Assembly: GCA_964020085.1 (NCBI GenBank)
Contig: OZ026599.1
Location: 32,098,229-32,162,228, forward strand
Reading direction: 5' to 3'
Source: Micromussa lordhowensis
Lineage: Eukaryota; Cnidaria; Anthozoa; Scleractinia; Lobophylliidae
Length of the DNA: 64,000 nt
Part shown: positions 1 to 11,400 of the stretch, piece after piece
Layout: the number at the start of each line of letters is the position of its first letter
How positions within the stretch are numbered: the stretch's first letter is position 1
The notes under the pieces: model-generated
The model's database searches: none
The model's input: the letters and a program-made list of their open reading frames with translations, nothing else
What the model was told of the DNA's origin: nothing
Program-made: the position numbers and the translations under genes

Positions 1-61
1 CTTTGCCATTTAGAGAAAGGAAACATTTTTATACGGTTAAGTTAAAAATATAAAAAAGTAG

Positions 62-243
62 GTAAAGTCTGCATACGAGCCTAGTGGCTCATCAGGCCGG
101 AGCGTATCCCGGTTTCAGTAGCATGAAGCGACTAGGAGTATTTCTACTCCCCCCTGGATGGGATGCTAGTCCATCGCAGGGCTACCCCAAGCATTAAATC
201 CGGTTGATCCGGGGGCGAGCGCACTAGCCATTAGGCTACAGAA
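62..243 (-). repeat. tRNA-derived SINE, truncated copy A
   Basis: Read on the minus strand this starts with a tRNA-like head (around 243-205) and ends with a tail containing a block for five-base groups CTAGTCGCTTCATGCT and GAGCCACTAGGCTCGTATGC. The same blocks recur at 4693-4920 (minus), 10612-10905 (plus) and 46558-46852 (plus). Much of the middle is missing here compared with the 46.6 kb copy. It abuts the TTAA-flanked element that begins at 250. Confidence 0.75.
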
Positions 244-411
244 TTTTAAAGGAACTCAGTCACGGTATTTTGAGTTATTTTGGCCACGTACAAAACTACT
301 TTTAAATTGAAGGAAACCTGAAAATAGACGTTTGCTAATAAAGATAAAAAAACACTACACAGATAATAACAACCCATAAAAAAACAAGAATGGTTGGAGC
401 TCGTGTAATAC

Positions 412-526
412 AGGTGGTCTCGGTCGATATATCGGTCTATATATCGGTCGACTATCGGCCGACAGTCGACCGATGTCGACCGATATATCGGTCGACTGTC
501 GGCCGATATATCGACCGAGACCACCT
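412..526. repeat. palindromic minisatellite built on GGTCGATATATCGG
   Basis: A 115-bp block made almost entirely of variants of TCGGTCGATATATCGG and GTCGACTATCGGCCGAC. Its outer ends, AGGTGGTCTCGGTCGATATA and the reverse complement, are inverted copies, so the whole block can fold on itself. It sits inside the left arm of the surrounding TTAA element and is missing from the right arm, so it is an insertion or a local expansion. Confidence 0.75.
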
Positions 527-1476
527 ATAGTACACATGATCCGAATGGTTAAGGATGGAGAAGATTAACACGGATTACAACCAACGAACTCGAAAAATTT
601 AGGCTAAACTTTTCAAGATGCGCGAGCCGTGAGGTAGCTCTTTTTAGCATTGGCACAGATGAATCCCGATGATACAATTCTTAATAATGCGACGGGCTTT
701 ACCTTTCCTGTACCTCAACTAAAAAAATAACATGGCATCGTTACCTTGTAGGTTGGGAAGTCGAGACTGTCTAACACAGCTCTGATTGTACCGCCTCCGG
801 GACTTGTTGAGAGATTTTCTAAACGATTGATTGACAACTCGCTGACTGGAACTCTTCTTGCACTGAGGAGAGTAAACAAAACGTGATGGCTCAAAAGGAC
901 TGGAAAATTAGTCGTCATTCACTGGGTAAGGTGATAGGTTGAGCTGCGGGAGGAGGGGATGGGGGCGGGGAAACGTGAACAGGAATGACATAATACCCTC
1001 TTTGCACGATCCGGTTAAGTACACTGTAGTACAAAATCAGCCATGCTGGGACGCAACTTGCAAAACAAAGCATCCATCCCGACTTTCCTTTGTTTTTATG
1101 TAGCATGAAGCATACGACTACGGCAATAGTGTAAGGTTAATTTCAACAAATTAAAAAAAAACACGACAACGGCTACGAGAACAATAGCTATGCACGTGCG
1201 TTAACAATCTTTGTACATTTCGAAGCCGTTCTCTACTTAACAACAACGTGAAATGACTAAGTTCCACGTATTTTAGAGATGTGAGCCACGACGGATAATT
1301 TCCCGTATCTCCTTTGTAACTGATCAATAGCATTACATATCAGGTTTGAGCAGGTTTTACAAGGCGTTATCCTTAGTGTCGCTGTCGTCACTGTTTATTT
1401 GGAGGTCAGTTCCTTCCATAGCAAAGTAATATATTGTCTAAAGGAAAAGTGACTCCAAATATCGCGACATTAACTC

Positions 1477-1482
<6 letters not shown>

Positions 1483-1511
<29 letters not shown>

Positions 1512-2140
1512 CTCTAGTGCGCACGCTATTCATTGGTCACGCGCGTGCCACGTCATTTTCAAGCGCGCGCACCGAGTCGAAAACTTAACAAAATATAGAG
1601 CTGATGACCTTTGCGTTAACTTGGTGTGCGAATATTTTTGTTGGAAGCTCGGTGACCCCCACTTTTTTTTCGGCAGATCACTTCCTTTTTTAACTCTCTA
1701 CATTATACTAAAAAACCAAAAAAATCTGTGTGTGGGAAGTTGTAATTATTTGTCATATACTATTAAAAAAGGGTCGAATTGGTACATGGAAACAGGTGTG
1801 CGTGACTTAGAAGTTGTCTTTTTTAAGGCTAATTCTAGCAGATTTAATGACATATGTAGCAAAGATCTATCAATTAGGCCTATATAAGCCGTGTTAAACA
1901 CTCATAGCTTAGAGATGATTCTTCAACTTAAATATATGCCGATAGTAATGAATCCGGCCAGAATCGCCTCGAATGACTGAGAATCGTAGAAATGCTATGG
2001 TCTGAGCTACGCTTTATTTTTAAAACGAGTTCGGTGACCCCCGATTTTTTTTACGTTTTTTATCTAATCTTATCATTTTCTACCGTCAGTCAAAGTTTTA
2101 AAAAAATCTGTGCGTGGGAAGTTTTTGGGCGCGAACGTCC
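1483..2140. mobile_element. TTAA-flanked MITE nested in the larger element
   Basis: Ends are GGACGTTCGCGCCC and, reverse-complemented, GGACGTTCGCGCCC, with TTAA at 1479-1482 and 2141-2144. Inside, the motif AAAAAATCTGTG(T/C)GTGGGAAGTT occurs twice, near 1723 and 2101, and the phrase CGGTGACCCCC also occurs twice. The open frame over 1498-1887 lies entirely in this element and starts within its terminal repeat, so I do not treat it as a gene. Confidence 0.8.
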
Positions 2141-2475
2141 TTAAGGCAAAATATATGGAGGTTTACTGCCAGAACAGAGGACGGTATTATAGGAGCTACG
2201 TCACGGTTTGTTTATCTTGCAACAATTAGCCTAAATTTTTCAAGTTCGTTGTTTGCAATCCGTGTCAATCTTCTCCATCCTTAACCATCCTTGTTCTTTT
2301 GTGGTTTATTATTATCTCTTTGGTGCTTTTACATCCTAGTAAACTATTATTTTTTTGGTTTCACTCAATTTAAAGACAATTTTGCACGAGCCTAAAATAA
2401 GTCAAACTACCGTGACTAAGTTCCCTTAAGCGTCTGCCGGTAAGTCGGCGACTCGAATATGTTCTCAAGTCAGAG

Positions 2476-5400
2476 TCATATTACTGACCTGTCTAAACCT
2501 GAGTAATGGAGCTGATTCAGGGGTAGCGCAGCAAACTTATCCACCTCCTGTGCGATACTGTTGTGTAGCTGTTTTGCCATGGCAACCACCTGAACCTCGT
2601 GCGAGCAGATCTTCTGCTGTATGTACTGCAAGAGCTTAGAACAAAACAGAACGTGCTGGTTTAACCAAACAAACCGTGCCACTGACGTGTTAAATTCGGC
2701 GTCGGCGTCATCGTCGTCGTTGTTGTTGTATGTGAAACTACATTTAGGCGTTAAAACTGCACTAACTGGGAAACACACCCTGACACAGTTCTTAAAGTCT
2801 GCAAACTCACTAAAAACTGACGAATTTTAATGCATTTAGCTACACGAGGCGTATGGAAACCCTATAAAGAGAAAAGCCGTTTGTCTGTTGACGCTAGGGT
2901 TGGAAGGGTGAAAAAGGCTTCGCCTACACATACTCGATCGAGCAAAATCATTTAAGACATCGGTACTTTACCTCGTGTTTCTGTTTCTCAACCCTTGCTC
3001 TGGCATTGGAATTCTGCTTGACAAGAGCTTGAATGAGTGATTGTTTAGTTTGCTAAAAGAAGATAAACAAGATTATTAATAAAGAGAGGTTACAATAACT
3101 TAGTTTACACTTTACTTCCCTTAAAGAAAAAGATGAAAATACGTCTATATAGAGTAGGATTAATGAGTCAGAACTTTGCAGCCTTTGCAATAAACACTTT
3201 CACTCTGCCTCCCTAAAAGTCATGAAATTTGCCCACATGTCAATGCAATTCGTTTTATCCTCTTCAATTTTCAGTTTAATATCGATAGTTATCCATTTTA
3301 GCTATCTAGTAACAGCATTTCTATTTTTTCCTTTCATGCAGTTTTTTATTTACAACTTTAATTTGACACAGTGAAGCTCAGTAGGTCATCATTTATTGAT
3401 CATCATCATCATCATCATCATAGCCCTAGCTCTCCTCTAGGAGAATAGGGTCATATAAACTACATATAAATAACTATAACATAATTGAGCCACTACGCGC
3501 GCTCTCATTGGTCGATAGGTGTGTTTAGATGAGTGTATGCAAACACGGTTGTGACGTTTTAGATCCGCGCGTATTTTTGAGAACCATTTTATAAAAGCAA
3601 TAGAGCACTTTCCCGTGTTTATATACATGTAGCCTCACCTACAAGTAAACACTCGCAGGGTTGAGAGAATTCTCGAAAGTTATACAAACCCTCGACGACG
3701 TCTCGGGTTTGCATAAGTGTCTCGAATTCTTCCAACCCTCCTCGTGTTTAGATGAGGCTATATAAACATGGAAAAAGTGCTCTATTGCTTAATTATAACA
3801 CAGATTCACCCAAAATAATGTAGCCCGCCCCTTAAATAAAATCACAACAAGCCAAAACTCACAGCAAGTTTCTCAAAGTCTTCAATCTTCTTGTGCTTCA
3901 TGACCAGTAGTGCCTTTGCCCTTTGTCTTTCGTTCCTGGAGTTGGTCAGCTCAGCCATTTCTGTTTTCATGTACTCCAGTGATGCTTTGGATGCTGTCAG
4001 CTCCAATTCATTATGAAGCAAAACTCTGCGGAAATGAAACAGAGATTTTCAGAACTCGGTTGTTTAGAGCAGGACGACAGGATCGAGTTTTACAAGTTAC
4101 TAACAAAGATATTTTCCGCTTTCTTTTACACCTTATTAAGAGTTTAGTTAATCTAAAGCGGTATGGAAATTACTTGGCTATTTATCAATTTAAAACAAAG
4201 ATACACTACATGTACCTGCCACACATGTACAGTAGGTGCATATATAGCCTTCCATCAGAGCAAAGTGAGAATGAGATAGCTCACACGCTCAGCCATGCAA
4301 AACAAAGTTGCCGTTGTTTAATCTTTGTATGTTATTGGTATGCACTCAGTGAGTTGCAAAGTTCTTGAATTACAGTGGAACCTCGATAAACGAACCTCTG
4401 CAGGTACATAACGAGCGATATCCTTCGCCCCAGCAATAGGAAAATGTACGGACAAGAACCTCGATACAACGAAACCTCGTTACAGCGAACATATTTTGCC
4501 AGTTCCTTGGCTCTTCGTTATATCGAGAGTCCACTGTACCATATTCATGTAAGTTTGAGATTTTTGATGATACACGCGCGAAGTCAAGAATACACTTCAG
4601 AGAAAACCTGTATTTGACTTGTTTTTGCTATTTACAACTCAAAACACACAACATTTGTGTTTATAATGTTCTCTATTCTCTTCTGTATACCCAAGTCTGC
4701 ATACATTGCCCGAGTCAAGTGGCCCATCAGGCTGGAGGTTAAATCCTGGTTTCTGCAGCATGAAGCGACCAGGAGTATTTCTACATGTACTCCCCCCTGG
4801 ATGGGACGCTAGACCATCGCAGGGTTACCCCCAGCATTAAATTCGCCGGTACCTATTTTTTGAACCCGGACCACTTGATCTGGAGGCGAGCGCACTAACC
4901 ATGAGGCAACCACGCCTCCACACTTATACATGTATACATGTTGTACCTTGCCAGCTCAATATTTCCAGGAGAGTCTTGATGACTTGACACTAGATTAGCT
5001 TCCAGTTGCTGCTGTAGTGTTTGCAGTCTTTGTCTCGCCCTCCAGGCTTCATTGAGGCCTTTTTCTGACTCAATAAATCTGTGAAAATGAGCAGCTTGAC
5101 CCTCCTAGAAACAATACAAAATAACAAAATCAAGTTAAGTTTATTATTTTTACGTGATTGATTGACTACATACACTGTAGATGCTTACAAAATGTTCCAT
5201 TAAGTTAGACAAGACCCTTGATTTAATAAAACATGTACATGTACGTGTACACTCTGTTTATCTTTACTTCTTCTTATCCCAATTTTCTATTATGCAAAGA
5301 AAGAACATGAGAGAAACAGTGAGTGAAACACCTCATACACTAGCATGGTTGCCACAGACACTACTTTTTTTCAAAATTCCCTGACTTTTCCCTGACAAAA

Positions 5401-8400
5401 ATCACATTTCCCTGACCAAATAAATACAAAATATCAGATCTAATAGTGGCTTCTGGCGTCAACTTTCCCACTCGTTCATTAAGACTGATAAATTTCAACA
5501 AGGAAAAAGGAAAGAAGGAAAAAAATGGTTGAGATCACAGTGACTGCGAGTGTTTCCTCCAGCCTTCAATGATATTAAAACAACCATGTTAAATTATTTC
5601 AATTTTCTCTAACTTTTCTTCAAAATGTCAATTTTTCTTGACTCAAAATAAAATTCCCTGACTTTTCCCTGATCTTGTACTTTTTTTCAGAAACAAATTT
5701 TCAGGACTTTTCCAGATTCAGATTGATTTTTCCGGGACTCTAAAATTCACATTAACTCTTTCATCCCTAAGATCTCCATGTTACCTCTGCTTACTGTCTG
5801 CCAAACATTTCATATTTTTTACTTGAGTGTAACAGATTTCCAGAACTTTCCAGGATCAGTAGGCAGCCTTTTTCCAGGACTTACCTGTCCTGGAAAATGC
5901 CACAATAAAATTCCAGGACCTGTACAAACCCTGCTGGCCATTTCCTGATCTTTGGCAACCCTGACTAGCATATGTTGGGGCATGGGGCACTCTCAGAGGA
6001 GAAAAGTTGAAAATAGCAACAAATTATTTTGTCTTGGTTCAACATTGGATGGCTAGGAGAGAATGGCAGATACATGTAGTTGTGCCGCACCACTGTGCAC
6101 AGCATCACCAATAGTGGATATGTTGTAGGTCAAAATTATTTTGTCTTGGTTCAACATTGGATGGCTAGGAGAGAATGGCAGATACATGTAGTTGTGCCGC
6201 ACCACTGTGCACAGCATCACCAATAGTGGATATGTTGTAGGTCAAAATGAAATTCAGGTTAAAATAATTTTAACCTAGTTTGATTCTCAATTTCCTTTGT
6301 CTTCTAATCCTAATTATTCATGGTCCTTGAATAATTAGGGCTAAGAGACAAAGGAATTTCATTTTAACCTGAATTTCACTTTGACCTACAACAGATACAT
6401 GCACACTAACATTGCTGCACCAACATTCTTGTTCGTTTGTTTTGTCATTGTTATTGTTGTTACACCAATGTTGGAGGAGTAGAATCTCATTCTACTTCTG
6501 CACAACACTGCACCTCAATAGTCACGTGCTTCCACTTTTTGCTCTAGTGACTCATTTGCATCTCTAAGCTAAATGACTGAAGAAAATTACAACAAAATTG
6601 AGGGCTGTAAATGGTTCATACATGTAGCTCAGTCCCACCATCAACTATCCTGCCCAGATAAAAAAAATGATTTTGACTCACCTCTATTAACTGGTGAACA
6701 CTTTGCAGTAAGGAAGGTGGGGATGATGTGTCAGTTAGTTTGCCAGAGTTTTCATATTTAAACCTGATGAAAGGAAACAAAGTTAATCCATGTAGACAAA
6801 CTCCATATAAAACATCATTTGATAAATTCTACAAATAACAATCCAAACACTAACTTGAGTTCTCGAGCATCTTTCTTCAGGTCAATTCTGGCAGACAACT
6901 CCTGCAGGCTGACAGCAGAATCCTGTGCTATTCGAGACAATGAAGTGAGGACATCATCTGCCAGGTGCTGAGACAGGATATTCTAAAGATGTGAATGAAG
7001 AAAACAAATTGTTCAGCAGTACATTTAGTGTATCTGCTCAGTATTTATGGTAAGACCCTAGCCATGGGCATCAAGATACATGTATAGTTCTCCACCACTC
7101 CTGAAGGTAGACACCTCTTGAAAATAGACACTGTCATGAGTCAAGGATCAAGCCATATACAAACACTACATTAATTTTACAACCTCCTGTATCTGGACTA
7201 CCCAAGCATGCAATAAAGGACTTGTTTGAAAGCCCAGGCCTAAAGGATTTTGCAGTCAGGCTTATTTCTGACGGGCAAGTGACTACGTTTGGGGAAAATA
7301 ATGACTGTTGACTGAATGGATGACTTTTGGCTGGTGCATCATAGTTGAACCTCACCTCTTCCCACCCTGCAACACCTCTTTAAAGGGTGTACACTGTGGC
7401 AGGTGAAACTGTATTTTTAACATACTAGTCTTACGTACATACTATTAATTTTACAAACAAACAAACCTCTACTCCAGTCCATAGCTGATCTTTAATCCTT
7501 CTCTGACCGCTGTCATCAATTCTAACAATAAAAAATTATTATTAAAACAAAGTCAGAACTGAAAGTAAGTTACATGTTCTGGAACAAACAGGTTACAAGT
7601 TCAACTAGAGAGAGTGGTTGTTCATTGTACAGTTCATCCAATCATTGCTTCTTTCCCAACCTTTACCCTCAAAAATTACCTCAGATTACCACCATACATG
7701 TACATGTAGGTAAACAACTCTGTAAAGTCCTTGCTATGCCTTTTCAACCTGTAAACACTTTAGATCAACTGCACTTACAGTGTAGTCCTTACTAATTGTC
7801 TTGGCAAGTACACAAAAAGTGTAAACAGGCCTGCCTGTATGCCCCTAGTCTGTGTAAAATTTTTATTTCTACCGTATAAGTATACCACTTGCACAAGGAA
7901 TGTTGAGAAAGAGAGAAACAAGATGGAGGAGAAGGAGTTTGCAATGTAGGCCAAAAGAGTCACTACAGAAAACAGTGTTGGATTGAGAATGTGACAGTGT
8001 TATGAGCCTACTGGTATCATAATGAAGTGACAAAATAATCAGTTTCAAATGTTAAGAATAAGTCATACAGTCACACACATTACATCACCTTCCAGTTTCT
8101 TCCTCTGCCTTGCATACTTCATGCAAAAAGGAACCAATTCTTTCACAAGTTTCCCTAACTGATCTCTGATGCAAGGAAAAAAAAACACAAAATACTCAGT
8201 TGTTTTTAACAATATAATGACAAGATCAACAAATTCATTACATGTACATGTACATGCGTATGTATTATATACATGTAAATGTATAATAATTTATCCCATG
8301 CTTCATTTATTCCCGGGTACAAGTAGCAAAGTCACAGACATTGTTAACAAGTGAAGTGCTCCATATCATAATTCTAGAGGCTAGCAGTATGCAAGCACAT

Positions 8401-11400
8401 GTGTCTACCAATTGCCCCCCACAGAAATCTTTTGTTTTTAATGACTTAAAGACACCCATGTAAAGGTTGGAAGATGAATGCTGCAAGAACATAAGTGACA
8501 TCAAATTGTTCACATATGCTGTAGGACTACTTAATAATAGTAATACATGTCCTGAGTTCCCCAAACGCATCCAAATTTAGAAAAGATTTCCTTTTTCTTA
8601 TGAGAAAAATAGAGGAATTTATGTGAAAACCCAAGCAAGAACCGGTCGTGACAGGTCTTTTAGTTGGAAGAGCTACTTCTGACAGTTTTGCCTGCAGGAT
8701 ACAGGAAAGATCTTATTTATCAAATGTTTGTTCTTGCCAGGAACTAAAAAAAAAAAGAAAAACAAAAGAACTATTAACTGAATAGGAAAGCGTCGGTTCT
8801 CGTTATTTCGCCTTTGACAATTATCTTCAAAAGACAAGCTGAGGGAGATGGAATCACTGAGCTTTCCTTCTGCCTATTGCTCCACTTTTTTGGTGTTATT
8901 TGCCAATGGGAATTTAAAATACTACCTAATGCTGGCTATCTTCCACGGCCTCAGATGTCATAGCTGAAGCAGTTTTAGCATTGCTTAAAGTTATAGCTGT
9001 CCTTATACATGTAACACATTATGATTCTGCAGTGTTTCTGATCTGTGGCCACAACTTCTATAAATTATACATTTAGACGACTTTTGCATCAATTAAAAGC
9101 GAACCCAAATGAACAACAACAGTCAGCCAACACAGTCTCTACACTTTGTAAAAATACATTTCAAAAGACACCCTCCGGTTTTGCACCAGATCCAATATAA
9201 TACCACAGAACCTTCATAGATCTATTACAGCAACCATATTCCTTCTTTTTATTCCTTATTTCGAACTCTTCGTGGGAGTGGAGGACTTTCCACTCTAAAA
9301 CAACCTCATGGTTGTTATGTTGTTATGTTTAGATATTCCCACTCTTCACACTTCGATAATTCTGGGAAAATTTCCCGGAATTATTTAATCATTTCAATTG
9401 ACTAAATTCCCACGAGAAGTCAGTTATGCCTACAAGCACGCACTAGTTTCTGATTGGTGAACCTACATGTATTGACAGTAATTGACTGTTGATGAAATCG
9501 GATTACATCGAAAATTAGTGGGTATAATGCGAAAAGCCTGGTTCTTATAGCAGGTGTTCCTTCCCCTTCTTCCTTGAGTTACAATTTTTGCCCCCTTAAC
9601 ACCTTCACCATTTACGCCTGCAACACAGGCTAGGGTATACCTTACTTTTGATACTCATTCTAAAGTTATCCCTGTCACTTACAGTACAAGCTGATTCCAA
9701 CCCAGTAGGAGTTGATCGTCCTTCAATGGTAGTAAATGCTTGAGAGCTTCCAGCAATGATTCCTTGTGATGTGTAATATGTTGGATCAATTGATTTCTTT
9801 CTAAAGGACACAAGAAAGGGAAGTAAACTGTTAACTTCCTTTGCACTATGTTTTATACCTTAGGTCTCAAAAACCAAATGTACTGAACAAGTGCACATTT
9901 ATACTGCATATGTACATGTATCTGTAAAGAGGAAAGCCTACAGAAAATGTATTTGTAAGGTATGACTAGTTATATATACAAATATAACACACCTTGCAAC
10001 ATCCCTACAAATTGTTATCTTGTCGTTGATCTGTTTAGCCAAGCTTCTGTACAATTCTGCTAACTGCTTGCACTGTTTGGAATGAGCACTCAGCAAACAA
10101 GTTCTTTTGGCAAGATCAGAAATTTGTCGACCACCTTCAGTGTAAGATTCCTCTGCAAAAAAATTAGTATAATGGCATTCATAAGGTCAAAAATAATAAA
10201 AAGAATTTATTTACATGTTCACCCATTGAAAAATAACTAGACAGTCCTCCGTAGTGACCACTCCTTATTTAAAAGGAGTTTAAAATTGTTCCCAGCATTA
10301 CAACCTTCAGATAAAAATCAATAAACTCTTAACCTGCTTCAAGAATTTCCTTCTGCACAGCTTTGATTTCTTTTTCAAGATGATGAACTTTGCTTCTGAC
10401 TTCCAAAAGTTCTTTTGTCAACTTAGAGTGTTTTTCTTTGATGCTTTCTCTTTCTTCATCACTTGGTAAGTTGTCACCTGGATGAGCTGCCATTTCCTGG
10501 ATGAGCTTTTGTCTAGCAGAAACGTTATGTCATCAAGGAAACTTTAAAAGTTAAGCAGCTTTCACTTGACATGTCAACAAATCGAATAAAGTCAGCCCCT
10601 TCACTTGTAGAGGGTACGTGGTCTAATAGTTTATGTTAACTAGCATGCTGGACTCCGCATCGAGCAGTCGAAGTTCGAGCTCTGGCTGGGGTCATTGCAT
10701 TGTGATCTTAGGCAAGACACTTAACTCTCATGGTTTTTCTCTCTAGGTGTACAAATGGGTACCAGCAAATTTAATGCCTGGGGGTCACCCTGTGATGGAC
10801 AAGAATGCCATCCAGGAGGGAACAGAAATACTCCTAGTCACTTCATGCTAGTGAGACTGGGATAAGCTTCAGCCATATGGCCTACATAGATTTTACCTCA
10901 CCTTCATGTAACTAGAATTGTGCAAATTTGCCAATGGTGAGAATATTCTTGTGTAACCTTCTGCACATACTGTACATGTACCAATGCACATTAGTGATGG
11001 ACATTGGTCAATAAGAAATGTATTGCAAACTGGTGCTGTTCCTAAATGTATGTACATGTATTGTAATAGAACACAATGAATGACAAAATAGTTTAAACAT
11101 AATAGTTTAAGCTACATGGTGCATCCCTCGATCGCAGCACAAAAAGATACAACTTCAAGTTCCCATGAATCTTCTGCACAGTTCTGTTGCAACAAAAAAA
11201 ATTGAATTAATTAGAAGGAATTAGTGCCCTCTCAATTTTTCACAGACTTGCATGTGACTGTAAGGATAGAGTTGACAATGACATTCAAAAAACAAAAAAA
11301 ACACTGGCAACTTATAGCTGAGGAAACGTACAATAACAGTCTATATCTATATGATAACAACAATAATAATAATAATAATAATAATAATAGTAATAATAAG

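Larger units (their letters stand above)
250..2425. mobile_element. TTAA-flanked non-autonomous DNA element with long inverted ends
   Basis: The left end reads AGGAACTCAGTCACGG and the right end, reverse-complemented, GGGAACTTAGTCACGG. Each end is bordered by TTAA (246-249 and 2426-2429), the target duplication typical of the piggyBac superfamily. Similarity between the arms continues inward: the block around 545-612 matches the reverse complement of about 2228-2290, sharing GGATGGAGAAGATT. I see no transposase. The element has been interrupted by a second TTAA-flanked element (1483-2140) and by a short palindromic array (412-526). The family assignment rests on target site and structure only. 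Confidence 0.7.

Noticed and set aside
1498..1887. 129-residue open frame on the plus strand
   Set aside because: It begins within the terminal repeat of a TTAA-flanked MITE and shows no domain.
8089..8163. Alternative reading of HAUS5 exon 6 (DQLGKLVKELVPF...)
   Set aside because: It is open, but its phase does not join exons 5 and 7. The frame giving RSVRETCERIGSFLHEV joins both sides exactly.
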